Below are positions 1-8,343 of a DNA stretch of 46,290 bases, piece by piece; the first letter of the stretch is position 1, and the number at the start of each line of letters is the position of its first letter. The notes under the pieces were generated by a model. The model was not told the origin of the DNA and did no database searches. It worked only from the letters and a program-made list of their open reading frames with translations. The translations under genes and the position numbers were made by a program. The DNA is from Prevotella sp. UBA7594 (GTDB lineage: Bacteria > Bacteroidota > Bacteroidia > Bacteroidales > Bacteroidaceae): the NCBI GenBank assembly GCA_002490315.1, contig DLKG01000006.1, positions 1 to 46,290 of the forward strand. The letters are read 5' to 3'.

Positions 1-3
1 CGT

Positions 4-86
4 ACTGGGAGAGGGGGCGCCTCACCCCCGACACGACTAAAGACATTCTTCACGTATCGGGGGCGAGGCGCCCCCTCTCCCAGTTA
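4..86. repeat. REP-like paired inverted repeat, copy A
   Basis: Two 28-nt arms at 4-31 and 57-84 are inverted copies of each other with one mismatch (position 24), separated by 25 nt. Each arm carries the core GGGGGCGCC plus the outer motif ACTGGGAGA. The same element recurs at 14325, 16085 and 21781. It lies just past the 3' end of the secreted-protein gene on the minus strand, so it may act as a terminator or 3' stabiliser. Confidence 0.85.
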
Positions 87-158
87 TTGCGGAATGAAAC
101 CGGATTCGGTTACTTTAAAAGGCGATGTTTGTAAAGTTTTCCCTTGGCGGGAAAGGCT

Positions 159-1739
159 CTATTTCACAAGCAGCTTCTCGGTCTTCTTTGAGCCGTCAGC
201 AAAAACGGTCTGCTTCAGCACGATGGTGCCGGCAAGCGGACTGGCGAGGTGTGCGCCCTGAAGCGAGAAGTAAGACGTGGCGATGGGCAACTTGGCAGCA
301 GTGTTGTCGCTGATGGCAGTCGGGTCGAAATCGTAGAGAGCGCGGTCGGAAGCCGTTGCCATACCGTCAACTGTGTAGACACTCTCCACCTGAAGGCGCT
401 TGGCGTTGAGATTGTGGAAATACACTATCTTCTGCGTGCCGTTGTTCACGATGTCGAAATTGTCGGTGAAGTTGTACGGTATCGTCGTCATGTCCTCGGA
501 GAGGCGCTCGTAGTCGGCAGGAGTGAAGGTGTAGGGCTTGTAGTCGACATAGAAGCGATAGGAAAGTTTCGCCGGGTTGATGTACTCGCCGTCAGTGTCG
601 TAGGAGGGGATGTTGAAGATGAGCGCGTCGTTATTGCTATCCCACTGCAGGTCGGTCGGTGTGGCAGGCTTGGCTGCGCGGTCGCCAGCGTAGAACTTCA
701 TCGTGACGCCGGAAGCCGTCGTGACAAGCTGCTTGAGGTCGTATGTCGTCTCGCAGAGGTAGGCGTTCTCAGGCGAGAGCGTTAAAGTGTGGCGGTCGGC
801 AGAGAGGTTGAAGTCGATGCTATAGAGCATCGACGCCTCCTGGTCGGCATCCACCGTGACGGGCACTATGCGATAGTAGAAGAGGTCGGCGTCCTTGACG
901 ATCTGGAAAGACGGGATGGTGGCAGTAGATCCGCTGACCGTACCCTCGTACACCTCGTCGGGCGACTTCGAGGAGAGGCCGCTGATGTAGAACTTGCTGC
1001 CACTGAAAGCGAGCTTCACGAAGCGCGATGATGTCGTGCCGTAGGCGTCGGTGCCGGTGAAGACATACGTAGAGGGCTTGGAGCCTTCGGGAAATTCCCA
1101 GCGCACGAAGTCGCCCATAGGCTTCAGCTCCAAGCTGTAGAAGAATCCGTAGAAGCCCGTGTCCTCCTCCTTCTCGGCGTCCTCGAAGATGGCGAGGATG
1201 TCGCCCTCGGGAGCTGTCAGCTCTCCGTTGGAGCCGATGGTGAGGCGCGTCTCCTTCTTAAACTCAGTGATGTTGCCGTCGCTGTCGGCGCTCACCACTT
1301 CGAGATAGAGCTTCTTCGACTGGTTCTCAACGAGCACCTGTCCTGCCTTGATGACAATCTCGCTGCCGTCCTTCGTGCCCTCAATCCAGCTCTCGGGCGC
1401 CCCCTTGTAGCTACGGTTGCCGCCGGGCGTGAGTCCGTTGAAGTAATAGGTGTCGCCGTCTGCCGACTTGCGCACGTAGACCTTTCCGTTAGTGTAGTCC
1501 TGCGAGTAGAAGCCGTTGTTCTCAGTGTAGGTCATGATGTAGCCCTCATCCTCGCCTTGCGGGTCGAAGAGCGGCTTGTCGCCCTTGGGCACGTTGATTT
1601 TGTGGAGTGTGCTTTTTGCCGGAGCCTTCAGTCGGCACTCCTTCTTCGTGGTGCCCTGCAAGGCGGGCGCCATTGGCTGCTGTGCGCTCGCCATGACCGT
1701 GGCGAGCGCGAGAGAAACAATAAGTAGAGTTTTCTTCAT
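159..1739 (-). CDS. secreted protein of unknown function with T9SS-like C-terminal tail
   Basis: This 526-aa protein has no catalytic domain I recognise. I start it at the ATG at 1739 because the translation then opens with a textbook signal peptide (MKKTLLIVSLALATVMASAQ) with cleavage after an A-x-A motif. In-frame ATGs at 1766 and 1826 would put extra residues before that signal. The body is rich in Thr, Asp and Tyr and looks like beta structure. The last 40 residues read YFSLQGAHLASPLAGTIV, then a Lys-rich end, resembling a degenerate type IX secretion C-terminal domain (Y-x-L-x-G ... G-x-Y-I-V). It is inferred to be exported and perhaps surface-bound. It is downstream of the secreted protein at 1837-2676 on the same strand, about 97 nt away, and could share its transcript. 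Confidence 0.7.
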   Translation of the reverse strand: MKKTLLIVSLALATVMASAQQPMAPALQGTTKKECRLKAPAKSTLHKINVPKGDKPLFDPQGEDEGYIMTYTENNGFYSQDYTNGKVYVRKSADGDTYYFNGLTPGGNRSYKGAPESWIEGTKDGSEIVIKAGQVLVENQSKKLYLEVVSADSDGNITEFKKETRLTIGSNGELTAPEGDILAIFEDAEKEEDTGFYGFFYSLELKPMGDFVRWEFPEGSKPSTYVFTGTDAYGTTSSRFVKLAFSGSKFYISGLSSKSPDEVYEGTVSGSTATIPSFQIVKDADLFYYRIVPVTVDADQEASMLYSIDFNLSADRHTLTLSPENAYLCETTYDLKQLVTTASGVTMKFYAGDRAAKPATPTDLQWDSNNDALIFNIPSYDTDGEYINPAKLSYRFYVDYKPYTFTPADYERLSEDMTTIPYNFTDNFDIVNNGTQKIVYFHNLNAKRLQVESVYTVDGMATASDRALYDFDPTAISDNTAAKLPIATSYFSLQGAHLASPLAGTIVLKQTVFADGSKKTEKLLVK

Positions 1740-1836
1740 AAATCGATGTTGTTGATTGGTTTTCATTGTTCTGTGGGCAAAATTACGGAGAATAATCGGA
1801 AACCGCAAATAAATGTCCACCGACAACCATGCAACA

Positions 1837-2676
1837 TCACTTGATTTTGAACACTTTGTCGTCTACCTTAACGACAATCAAGCCAGCCTTAAGCAGATTC
1901 ATGCTGACAGAAGTCCTGTCTGCCGTCGTCTTATACAAGAGCATACCATTGGCTGAGTAGACTGCCACCGCACTGCCAGGCCTTATGCCATTGACAGTCA
2001 GCACGCTGCCGTCACGGTTCACGCTCACGCCACTTCTGACATTGTCGCCGACTGATGCCGTAGCGTCATAATATACTACATCACCATTGCAGGATACCTC
2101 GTAAAGACTGGTAAAACCACCATCCAGTCCAAGAGTAAGGTTGAACTTCGGTCCCCTTAAAGCAGACAAGCCTTTAAGCCAAATGCCACTGTCCTTATAT
2201 TTCGTGCATGCCTCGTCCTTATATTCGTCAATGTACATCGTTGTCCAGCCTCCCTTACCATCCTCCTCAATCTCACGACATTTCACGTAAGAAGCCATTG
2301 GTGTTCCCTCATCATTAAACCTCAAGCTATAGACATAGCATACATCGCCTGGCTTCAACCCGAAATCGTACGCCAGAAGCCAGTCGTCAGTTTTCAAGCC
2401 CGGCTTCTTGAAGTACACCCTGTCGCCATCGGTACGTATATAAGCGAATAACTCACGCTGACTCATGTCCTCATAAAAACTGTACATCTTCAACGCCTCG
2501 TAACCATCCACAACCTCTGTACCGTCAATGGATGTATTGTCAAATTCTACTTTATACCCAGGACTAATTGTCCACTCTGCTGTTCTCCACACAACGCCGT
2601 CCTTGAAATAAGACTGGGCGGAAACAAACATTGACACCATTGCCAACATTCCAATTAAAATAATATTCTTTTTCAT
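1837..2676 (-). CDS. secreted protein with T9SS-like tail, coupled to the C10 protease
   Basis: The 279-aa protein starts with a signal peptide (MKKNIILIGMLAMVSMFVSA-QS). The middle is Trp/Tyr/Asp-rich and unassigned. The last 65 residues (NRDGSVLTVNGIRPGSAV onward, ending DKVFKIK) match the tail of the protein at 14686-16008 and look like a T9SS type A sorting domain. Its start codon overlaps the stop codon of the upstream C10 protease in an ATGA arrangement, so the two are probably translationally coupled. In other bacteria a C10 protease is often followed by a small inhibitor gene; that role is possible here but rests only on gene order. No inhibitor fold can be recognised by eye. Confidence 0.7.
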   Translation of the reverse strand: MKKNIILIGMLAMVSMFVSAQSYFKDGVVWRTAEWTISPGYKVEFDNTSIDGTEVVDGYEALKMYSFYEDMSQRELFAYIRTDGDRVYFKKPGLKTDDWLLAYDFGLKPGDVCYVYSLRFNDEGTPMASYVKCREIEEDGKGGWTTMYIDEYKDEACTKYKDSGIWLKGLSALRGPKFNLTLGLDGGFTSLYEVSCNGDVVYYDATASVGDNVRSGVSVNRDGSVLTVNGIRPGSAVAVYSANGMLLYKTTADRTSVSMNLLKAGLIVVKVDDKVFKIK

Positions 2677-3896
2677 TTTTCTATAGTTGTAATTGTAAAG
2701 ACATCATACCTTCCTCTTTTAACTGCAAAATAGTTTAGAGGCTTAAATCTATATTCAGCAGCTTCAAATATTTCGCCACAAAAATATCCATTGCCGTCTC
2801 CACCAAATCCCCAATCACAATGTATGTATTGATTGACCATCTTCGTTTTATCGTCACTATCAACGCAATAACTATATCCGTCACACACCCAAGCATGACC
2901 ACCATTTCCATTCATATCTATGCCACGCATATAAATCATGCATTGATTCTTCAAATAAGTAATAACATCATCTACATCATAATCATTATAACGAGAAGTT
3001 TTAACACCCAATATACGGCATAAATCATAAGCATCTTCACTGTAGGCCAAACTAACAGAGGGAGAATACTGCATCTTTAAGTCTTTACCTATCCAATAAA
3101 GAATTTTTGCCATAGAATCTACTGCCTGCTGGTATGTATAGGTTGGTTGTTCTACTTCATCCCATTCACATGGTTTCTCCCTAAATGTCGGAAATGAAAT
3201 CCCTTTATCCTTATTTTGTTCTGCTGAAATGGCATTTACTATTGACTTGCAACTATATGCAGAACCATGAAGTTTTATCATAGGTGTCGAATGAGTCAAC
3301 ACCAATGCAGTTGCAACAGCTACACAACCAACAGGACATCCAGGATTCTCCTCCACAACATATTTGTCCCATGGACTTTTCTGGTGTATTGAAGTTTGTA
3401 ACTTTGGAGATTGAGAATAGCATCCATCAAAATCTTTATCACTAACTTCATAAACAACATTGGCACTCGCTTCATTAATATAGCCACCAATATTGTCTAT
3501 AAAATTAGCCTTTGCGATTTCATTATCCATGCTAAAATTACCATTGTATGAGTAAGCAAGTACAGGATACACTCGCTTGTCTGATGAAACAATGACAAAT
3601 CCTCCATTGTTTGGATAATTAATTACATATGCCAACGTATCTGGAACGGAAGCATAACGAGTTGATGCACCATTCGTCACATAAGAAAATATCGGTGAAG
3701 CCAAAGCGTTAGCACTTCTTGTGGTTGGAGAATGCTTCATCACTTTCTGTGATATATCCAACGCTTCATCCTGATTTATGTGCAAAGATGCATAAGGATC
3801 AAGTCGATTTCCTTTTTGTTGAAAATCTTCAGAGTCTGCACATCCCATAATTAGAAATGTACATACAGTTACAAAAAACAATAGAAATTTTCTCAT
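2673..3896 (-). CDS. C10 family (streptopain-type) cysteine protease, lipoprotein
   Basis: This 407-aa protein resembles Bacteroidales C10 proteases such as the fragipains. A lipoprotein signal ends in LIMGC (Cys19). Residues about 40-130 look like the Spi propeptide that keeps the enzyme inactive (AYVINYPNNGGFVIVSSDKR). The mature domain has the nucleophile Cys191 in GCPVGCVAVATAL, the catalytic His334 in GGHAWVCDGY, and the conserved HCDWGFGGDGNGYF loop around residue 360. All key residues are present, so it is probably active after propeptide removal. The gene is clearly more AT-rich than its neighbours, hinting at acquisition. It is the first gene of a two-gene unit with the secreted protein at 1837-2676. 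A possible -7 box lies at 3934-3941. Confidence 0.88.
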   Translation of the reverse strand: MRKFLLFFVTVCTFLIMGCADSEDFQQKGNRLDPYASLHINQDEALDISQKVMKHSPTTRSANALASPIFSYVTNGASTRYASVPDTLAYVINYPNNGGFVIVSSDKRVYPVLAYSYNGNFSMDNEIAKANFIDNIGGYINEASANVVYEVSDKDFDGCYSQSPKLQTSIHQKSPWDKYVVEENPGCPVGCVAVATALVLTHSTPMIKLHGSAYSCKSIVNAISAEQNKDKGISFPTFREKPCEWDEVEQPTYTYQQAVDSMAKILYWIGKDLKMQYSPSVSLAYSEDAYDLCRILGVKTSRYNDYDVDDVITYLKNQCMIYMRGIDMNGNGGHAWVCDGYSYCVDSDDKTKMVNQYIHCDWGFGGDGNGYFCGEIFEAAEYRFKPLNYFAVKRGRYDVFTITTIEK

Positions 3897-3933
3897 AAGG
3901 CTTGTTTTTTAGTTAGAGAATAGGTTTACGTTG

Positions 3934-3941
3934 CAAATATA
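3934..3941 (-). promoter_or_regulatory. possible -7 box for the C10 protease gene
   Basis: On the minus strand this reads TATATTTG, fitting the Bacteroidetes TAnnTTTG consensus, 38 nt upstream of the start codon. The surrounding DNA is very AT-rich and no clear TTG -33 element stands out. The rest of the 161-nt gap (3897-4057) shows nothing else. Confidence 0.4.
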
Positions 3942-4057
3942 TATAAAAAATATATAACGAGGTTTATTTTTTAGAATAATTACGCTAAAATCTACAGAAT
4001 ATCTTAAAATGAGCGAAATATGAAACTTCAGTAAGAATAAGGAAAGGCAATAGGAGG

Positions 4058-4852
4058 TCAGCATTTTGTATGGAGAATCCGTAGGTTAAGGGTGTCGCGG
4101 TCGAGTGCCACGTCATCGCGGTCGATGTAGCGTTCTATCTGTCCGCCACGCGCCAGATTGGAGGGCGTGCCCTCGTCAATGGCTCCGCCGCCGAGGAGCC
4201 AGAGGCGGTCGGCAGTGTGAAGAGCCGTCTCAAGGTCGTGGGTGGAGAGAAGAATTGTCTTGCGCTCGTCGTGAGCAAGACGCTTGAGAAGCAGCAGGAT
4301 GTCTATTTTTCCCGGGAAGTCGAGGAATGCCGTCGGCTCGTCGAGAAGGATGACGGGCGTTTGCTGTGCGAGCGACTTGGCAATCATCACCTTCTGCATC
4401 TCGCCGTCGCTAAGACTCGCTATGCGCCTCAGCGCCATGTGCTCCATGCCGACACAGCCTATCGCCTCGTCGACGACACGCCGGTCGTCGGCGCTAAGCT
4501 GACCCCAGAAGCCCGTGTAGGGCGCGCGTCCGAGTTCGACGAGCTGCCTGACGGTAAGGTTGGCAGCGTCGGGGCGCTGCGTGAGCACCACCGCCACCGT
4601 CCTTGCCAGTTCCTCGCGGCTAAAGGCGTCAATCGACTTGCCACCAATCTCCACCTTGCCGTCAAGAGGCGGCTGGAGACGTGCAATGGTGCGCAGTAGT
4701 GTCGATTTGCCCGTGCCGTTGCGACCGAGCAGACACGTCAACGTGCCTGGCAGCGCACACGCCGACAGCAATGAGGCTACAGCCCGCGCACGGCTGTGCA
4801 CGGTGTAGCCTATGGAGAGACGGGATAGAAAGATGGATGCTTCTTGTGGCAT
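4058..4852 (-). CDS. ABC transporter ATP-binding protein, FecE/BtuD type
   Basis: This 264-aa protein is the nucleotide-binding subunit of a metal-siderophore or cobalamin importer family. It has Walker A GRNGTGKST (residues 43-51), the signature LSDGEMQ (147-153), Walker B VILLDEP (167-173) and the switch His205 in LLSTHD. Length and the LSDGE variant signature suit the FecE/HmuV/BtuD group. It would sit on the inner face of the inner membrane with an FecCD-type permease, but no permease or binding-protein gene is in the window; the next gene downstream is the unrelated protease. It begins 2 nt after the ribD stop, so the two are almost certainly co-transcribed. Substrate cannot be read from the sequence. 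Confidence 0.9.
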   Translation of the reverse strand: MPQEASIFLSRLSIGYTVHSRARAVASLLSACALPGTLTCLLGRNGTGKSTLLRTIARLQPPLDGKVEIGGKSIDAFSREELARTVAVVLTQRPDAANLTVRQLVELGRAPYTGFWGQLSADDRRVVDEAIGCVGMEHMALRRIASLSDGEMQKVMIAKSLAQQTPVILLDEPTAFLDFPGKIDILLLLKRLAHDERKTILLSTHDLETALHTADRLWLLGGGAIDEGTPSNLARGGQIERYIDRDDVALDRDTLNLRILHTKC

Positions 4853-4854
4853 TG

Positions 4855-5811
4855 TTAGCGACGATGGTAGGTGGCTATGGTGTTGCCGTCGTAGGAGCGG
4901 CAGCTGGAGAGCGTCAGTGCGGCAGGCATGGTAGGCGCCTTCGTGCCGCGGTCGACGCAGAAGGGGGCTGTCTCTATGCGCAGCTCATCGTAGGCACCGG
5001 CTTCGATAAACGACTGTAGTGTGCGGGCACCTCCCTCCACGAGCAACGACTGGCATTTCTCCGAATGGAGCCATTCGAGCAGTTGCGGGATGACGGGACG
5101 CTGGAAGTCGAGCCCATCGAAGGCAGGATGGCGGCTGTCGAGCACTATGCGGCGCGGCGACTTGCCCGCCCAAAGGCGCGTGTCGAGCCGGGGATGCTCG
5201 CGTTCGTCGGTGACGCGACCCACGAGGATGGCGTCACACTCGGAACGCAACTTGTGTACGAGCATCCGCGTGAACGGCGTTGAGACGGCAAGTGGCTGTC
5301 CGTCGTCGTCGATGAGTCCGTTGGCTGTCTGCGCCCATTTAAGGATGATGTAGGGTCGGCGATGCTCGTTGAAGGTAATGAAACGGCGGTTGAGCCTGCG
5401 ACACTCTTCCTCCAGCACGCCCACCGTCACCTCAATGCCGGCGTCACGCAATTTCTGTATGCCCTTGCCGTGAACCTTCGCGAAAGGGTCGACGCATCCG
5501 ACTACACAGCGTCGGACGCCCTTGCGGATGATGAGGTCGGCGCATGGCGGCGTCTTGCCGTAGTGGGAGCAAGGCTCAAGACTCACGTAGATAGTGGCTC
5601 CGCCGAGCAACGGCTCGTCCTCGGGGCGCACGGAAGCGAAGGCGTTGACCTCTGCATGGCCCTCGCCGCAGCGCACGTGGTAGCCCTCGCCGATGATGCG
5701 TCCGTCGGCTGCCACGATGACAGCCCCCACCATGGGGTTGGGTTTGGCGTTCTGCAAGCCGCCGGAAGCGAGCTGAAGGCAGCGGCGCATGAATTTCTCG
5801 TCTGTTGTCAT
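4855..5811 (-). CDS. ribD: bifunctional riboflavin biosynthesis deaminase/reductase RibD
   Basis: RibD deaminates 2,5-diamino-6-ribosylamino-4(3H)-pyrimidinone 5'-phosphate and then reduces the ribosyl side chain, two early cytosolic steps of riboflavin synthesis. The N-terminal deaminase has zinc ligands in HAEVNAF (His52-Ala-Glu) and PCSHYGKTPPCADLI (Cys81, Cys90). The C-terminal reductase starts near residue 150 (LKWAQTANGLI) and carries LLVEGGART. I chose the ATG at 5811 (MTTDEKFMRRCLQLA) because family members begin just before that helix; an ATG at 5850 would add 13 atypical residues. At 318 aa the length is normal. It lies 28 nt downstream of the WG-repeat-like gene and 2 nt upstream of the ABC ATPase gene. 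Confidence 0.95.
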   Translation of the reverse strand: MTTDEKFMRRCLQLASGGLQNAKPNPMVGAVIVAADGRIIGEGYHVRCGEGHAEVNAFASVRPEDEPLLGGATIYVSLEPCSHYGKTPPCADLIIRKGVRRCVVGCVDPFAKVHGKGIQKLRDAGIEVTVGVLEEECRRLNRRFITFNEHRRPYIILKWAQTANGLIDDDGQPLAVSTPFTRMLVHKLRSECDAILVGRVTDEREHPRLDTRLWAGKSPRRIVLDSRHPAFDGLDFQRPVIPQLLEWLHSEKCQSLLVEGGARTLQSFIEAGAYDELRIETAPFCVDRGTKAPTMPAALTLSSCRSYDGNTIATYHRR

Positions 5812-5839
5812 AGAATTAAAAAAAATGAAGATCTCTCCC

Positions 5840-6499
5840 TCACGCCTCAATCAGCGTGCTCTCTCCGTCTTTCCATGCCTCGAAATAAGGCGGTTCGTCG
5901 CGCAGGGAGATGTCGTCGTAGATGAAGTCGGCGGCTACGGTCTCGTTGCCGTCGGGCATGACAAGTCCCATCTTGCCGTCGCGCTGCGCGATGACGGGCA
6001 GCGAGCGCAGGTCGTCGACGTAGACGTAGGGCGTGCGCAGGAAGTCGTAGTGGGCGGGCACGAGCACGCGACCCTGATGATCCTTGATGCCAAACTTGCC
6101 GTCCTCCTCGTACACCTCATGATACTGCTCGTACTTCTCCCTGATGCGGTTGAGATAGAACACCATCTTGCGCTTGTTGTTGACAAGCTCAATGAGATAG
6201 GAGAAAGTGTCGCTATAGTTCGCCATGGCGCGTGCGAGCACAATCTTGAAGTCGAGTCCTGAGAGCACCTTGCGGTTGAGGTCGATGTAGCGCGCTATCG
6301 CCTGCTCCTTCTCCGGCACGGAGAGCGTGGCGAGCTGCTCCTCAAACTTCAGCATGATGCGTTTCGAACCCTTCATCGCCTTTATGTAGCGGTGGATCTG
6401 TCGCGCCATCTCGTCGCACACGAACTTGTCGATGCGCTCCATCTCGATACTGTCGACATAAGTGTCTTCGAAATTTTCCTGTGTTATCTTCTTTTCCAT
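5840..6499 (-). CDS. WG-repeat-like protein of unknown function
   Basis: The 219-aa protein has no signal peptide. Residues 1-120 are helical and charged. The C-terminal 90 residues hold two degenerate WG/KWG-type beta repeats: DGKFGIKDHQGRVLVPAHYD and DGKMGLVMPDGNETVAADFIYD, each a G-x-x-x-x-x-G-x-x-V-x-P/A-x-x-Y/F-D unit. Such repeats usually form beta-sheet binding modules with no enzymatic role. It is the promoter-proximal gene of the unit that continues into ribD and the ABC ATPase, with a good divergent promoter upstream. Nothing links its function to riboflavin beyond position. Confidence 0.65.
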   Translation of the reverse strand: MEKKITQENFEDTYVDSIEMERIDKFVCDEMARQIHRYIKAMKGSKRIMLKFEEQLATLSVPEKEQAIARYIDLNRKVLSGLDFKIVLARAMANYSDTFSYLIELVNNKRKMVFYLNRIREKYEQYHEVYEEDGKFGIKDHQGRVLVPAHYDFLRTPYVYVDDLRSLPVIAQRDGKMGLVMPDGNETVAADFIYDDISLRDEPPYFEAWKDGESTLIEA

Positions 6500-6535
6500 A
6501 GCGTTATCTTGGTTTTTCTATTATATAGGTAGTGT

Positions 6536-6566
6536 CAAAAGTACTATATTTTTTGGAAAACACAAA
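6536..6566 (-). promoter_or_regulatory. promoter for the WG-repeat/ribD/ABC operon
   Basis: On the minus strand, -7 box TACTTTTG at 6543-6536 and a TTTG -33 element at 6566-6563, with the TTG-to-TA spacing of about 22 nt seen at other promoters here. It ends about 37 nt before the start codon at 6499. Confidence 0.6.
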
Positions 6567-6598
6567 ATAAAATGTAACGTTTTTTTGTCATGCCATCG

Positions 6599-6629
6599 TT
6601 GGCGAGGCGGAATATTATTTCTAACTTTG
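6599..6629 (+). promoter_or_regulatory. promoter for the PafA-like phosphatase gene
   Basis: -33 element TTGG at 6599 and -7 box TAACTTTG at 6622-6629, 23 nt start-to-start, matching the Bacteroidetes primary sigma consensus. The leader to the start codon at 6705 is about 70 nt. Confidence 0.65.
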
Positions 6630-6704
6630 CAGTCATGTTAGCCAGACATGGATCTGGGAAAGTACACATTATTATATAATACATACACACTAAACCAAAT
6701 CAAC

Positions 6705-8195
6705 ATGAAGAAAATCATTCTTTCAGTGTTTATGTGCCTCGTGGCTGTAGTCGCCTCGGCACAGGTGGCACGTCCGAAGCTCGTCGTTGGTCTTGTCGTC
6801 GACCAGATGCGCTGGGACTACCTCTACTATTACTATGACAAGTATGGCGAGGGCGGCATGAAGCGCCTCCTCGCAGAGGGTTTCTCCTGCGACAATCAGA
6901 TGCTCAACTACGTGCCCACCGTCACCGGCGTTGGTCACGCCAGCATCTACACTGGCGCCGCACCGTCCACCAACGGCATCGCCGCCAACGACTTCTACCT
7001 TGGCGACAAGCGCATCTACTGCTGCGACGATCCTAACGTGAAGGGCGTAGGCACCACTGACAAGGCTGGCATGATGTCGCCCGTCAACATGCTCGGAACC
7101 ACCGTCGGCGACATGCTGCGCGCTGCCTCCGACTACCGTTCGAAGGTGATCGGCGTGGCACTGAAGGACCGCGCATCCATCCTCCCCGCCGGACATTCCG
7201 CCAACGCCGCCTACTGGTACGACAAGTCGGTGGCTGGCTTCATCACCAGCACATGGTACATGGAGCAACTGCCCGAATGGGTGAAGAAGTTCAACAAGGC
7301 GAGCGGCATGAAGAAGGGCTACGACCCGAAGGTACACGCCGACGGTGTTACACTGACGTTCCGCATGGCTGAGGCAGCGCTCAAGAACGAGCAGCTCGGC
7401 AAGGGTGACGCCACTGACATGCTCTGCATCAGCGTCTCTTCCACCGACGCCATCAGCCACCAGACGGGCACATGGCTATCGCCTGGCAAGGAAAACGAGG
7501 AGGCTTTCCTCACGCTCGACCGCGGCATGAAGGAGTTCTTCGACGCCCTCGATGCCCAAGTAGGCAAGGGCAACTACCTGCTCTTCCTCACCGCCGACCA
7601 CGGCGGCACACACAATCCCAACACTACCCGCCAACACAAGCTGCCTGGCGGTTCATGGGACTCAGGCGCAACGATGAAGCAGCTCAACGAACAGCTGAAG
7701 GGTGAGTTTGGTGCCGACATCCGCTACGTCAAGGACATCATCGGCGAGAGCATCTATCTCGACCACAACGCCATCAGCGGCGCCAAGCTGTGCCTCGACA
7801 AGGTGAAGGGCGCTGCCGTGCGGCTGCTCATGGACGACCCGCAGTTCAACTTCGTTGTAGACTATGAGAAGGCTGCCTCGGCTCCCGTGCCGCAGTGGAT
7901 ACGCGAGCGCATCATCAACGGCTACTACCGCGGACGCTCCGGCGACATCATGGCAATGCCTAAGGTGAACTATTACGACTGGCACATCGCCGACGACTTC
8001 TACGGCTCTACACACGGCTCATGGAGTGCTGCCGACACGCACATTCCTCTCGTCTTCATGGGATGGCACATCAAGCCGGGCCACACCAACCGCCAGACCT
8101 TCATGGTGGACACGGCGCCCACTATCTGCGCCCTGCTCCACATCCAGATGCCTGACGCCTGCATCGGCAACGCCATCACGGAGGTGACGGACTAA
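6705..8195 (+). CDS. PafA-like periplasmic alkaline phosphatase
   Basis: This 496-aa exported phosphatase belongs to the alkaline phosphatase/nucleotide pyrophosphatase superfamily and resembles the calcium-independent PafA of Bacteroidetes, which removes phosphate from diverse monoesters in the periplasm. The signal peptide is MKKIILSVFMCLVAVVASAQ. The two-zinc site is visible in VVDQMRWDY (Asp33), STDAISHQTG (Asp, His), TADHGG (Asp, His) and STHGSW (His). The nucleophile is a Thr in YVPTVTGVGHAS (Thr72 or Thr74). The AAND Asn and the ALKDRAS Lys/Arg pair that bind phosphate in PafA are also present. The ATG at 6705 is chosen over 6648 because it opens the signal peptide. The gene stands alone, ending at a bidirectional terminator. 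Confidence 0.92.
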   Translation: MKKIILSVFMCLVAVVASAQVARPKLVVGLVVDQMRWDYLYYYYDKYGEGGMKRLLAEGFSCDNQMLNYVPTVTGVGHASIYTGAAPSTNGIAANDFYLGDKRIYCCDDPNVKGVGTTDKAGMMSPVNMLGTTVGDMLRAASDYRSKVIGVALKDRASILPAGHSANAAYWYDKSVAGFITSTWYMEQLPEWVKKFNKASGMKKGYDPKVHADGVTLTFRMAEAALKNEQLGKGDATDMLCISVSSTDAISHQTGTWLSPGKENEEAFLTLDRGMKEFFDALDAQVGKGNYLLFLTADHGGTHNPNTTRQHKLPGGSWDSGATMKQLNEQLKGEFGADIRYVKDIIGESIYLDHNAISGAKLCLDKVKGAAVRLLMDDPQFNFVVDYEKAASAPVPQWIRERIINGYYRGRSGDIMAMPKVNYYDWHIADDFYGSTHGSWSAADTHIPLVFMGWHIKPGHTNRQTFMVDTAPTICALLHIQMPDACIGNAITEVTD

Positions 8196-8242
8196 GCTGA
8201 AGGAGTGTGTGTCAAAACACGCAATGAATAAATCAAATAAAT

Positions 8243-8298
8243 AAACGGCAATAGAGACAACATTTGTGACGGAGTGTTGCCTCTATTGCCGTTTTTAT
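8243..8298. terminator. bidirectional hairpin terminator
   Basis: A 19-bp near-perfect stem: AAACGGCAATAGAGACAAC (8243-8261) pairs with 8276-8294, loop 14 nt, then a T run on the plus strand; the mirror A-rich side serves the minus strand. It lies between converging genes. A relative of this stem recurs at 42260-42304. Confidence 0.85.
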
Positions 8299-8309
8299 CG
8301 TATAGATGT

Positions 8310-8341
8310 AGAGGGAACGGGGCGCCCCCTCTACCAGTTAT
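8310..8341. repeat. REP-like repeat, reduced copy B
   Basis: Positions 8318-8341 match the right arm of the paired repeat (GGCGCCCCCTCT then CCAGTTA) with one change. The left side is reduced to GTAGAGGG (from 8308), which pairs with CCCTCTAC, so the element has collapsed to a short hairpin at the end of the DUF3843-like gene. Confidence 0.65.
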
Positions 8342-8343
8342 TT

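Noticed and set aside
4..86. GC-rich repeated palindromes as a CRISPR array
   Set aside because: Copies are kilobases apart or paired as inverted arms, with no regular spacer length and no cas genes.
249..785. Long open frames opposite real genes (for example 249-785, 6723-7460, 11615-12637, 16445-17965)
   Set aside because: They are antisense shadows of high-GC genes; their translations are Val/His/Arg-rich and carry no recognisable domain.
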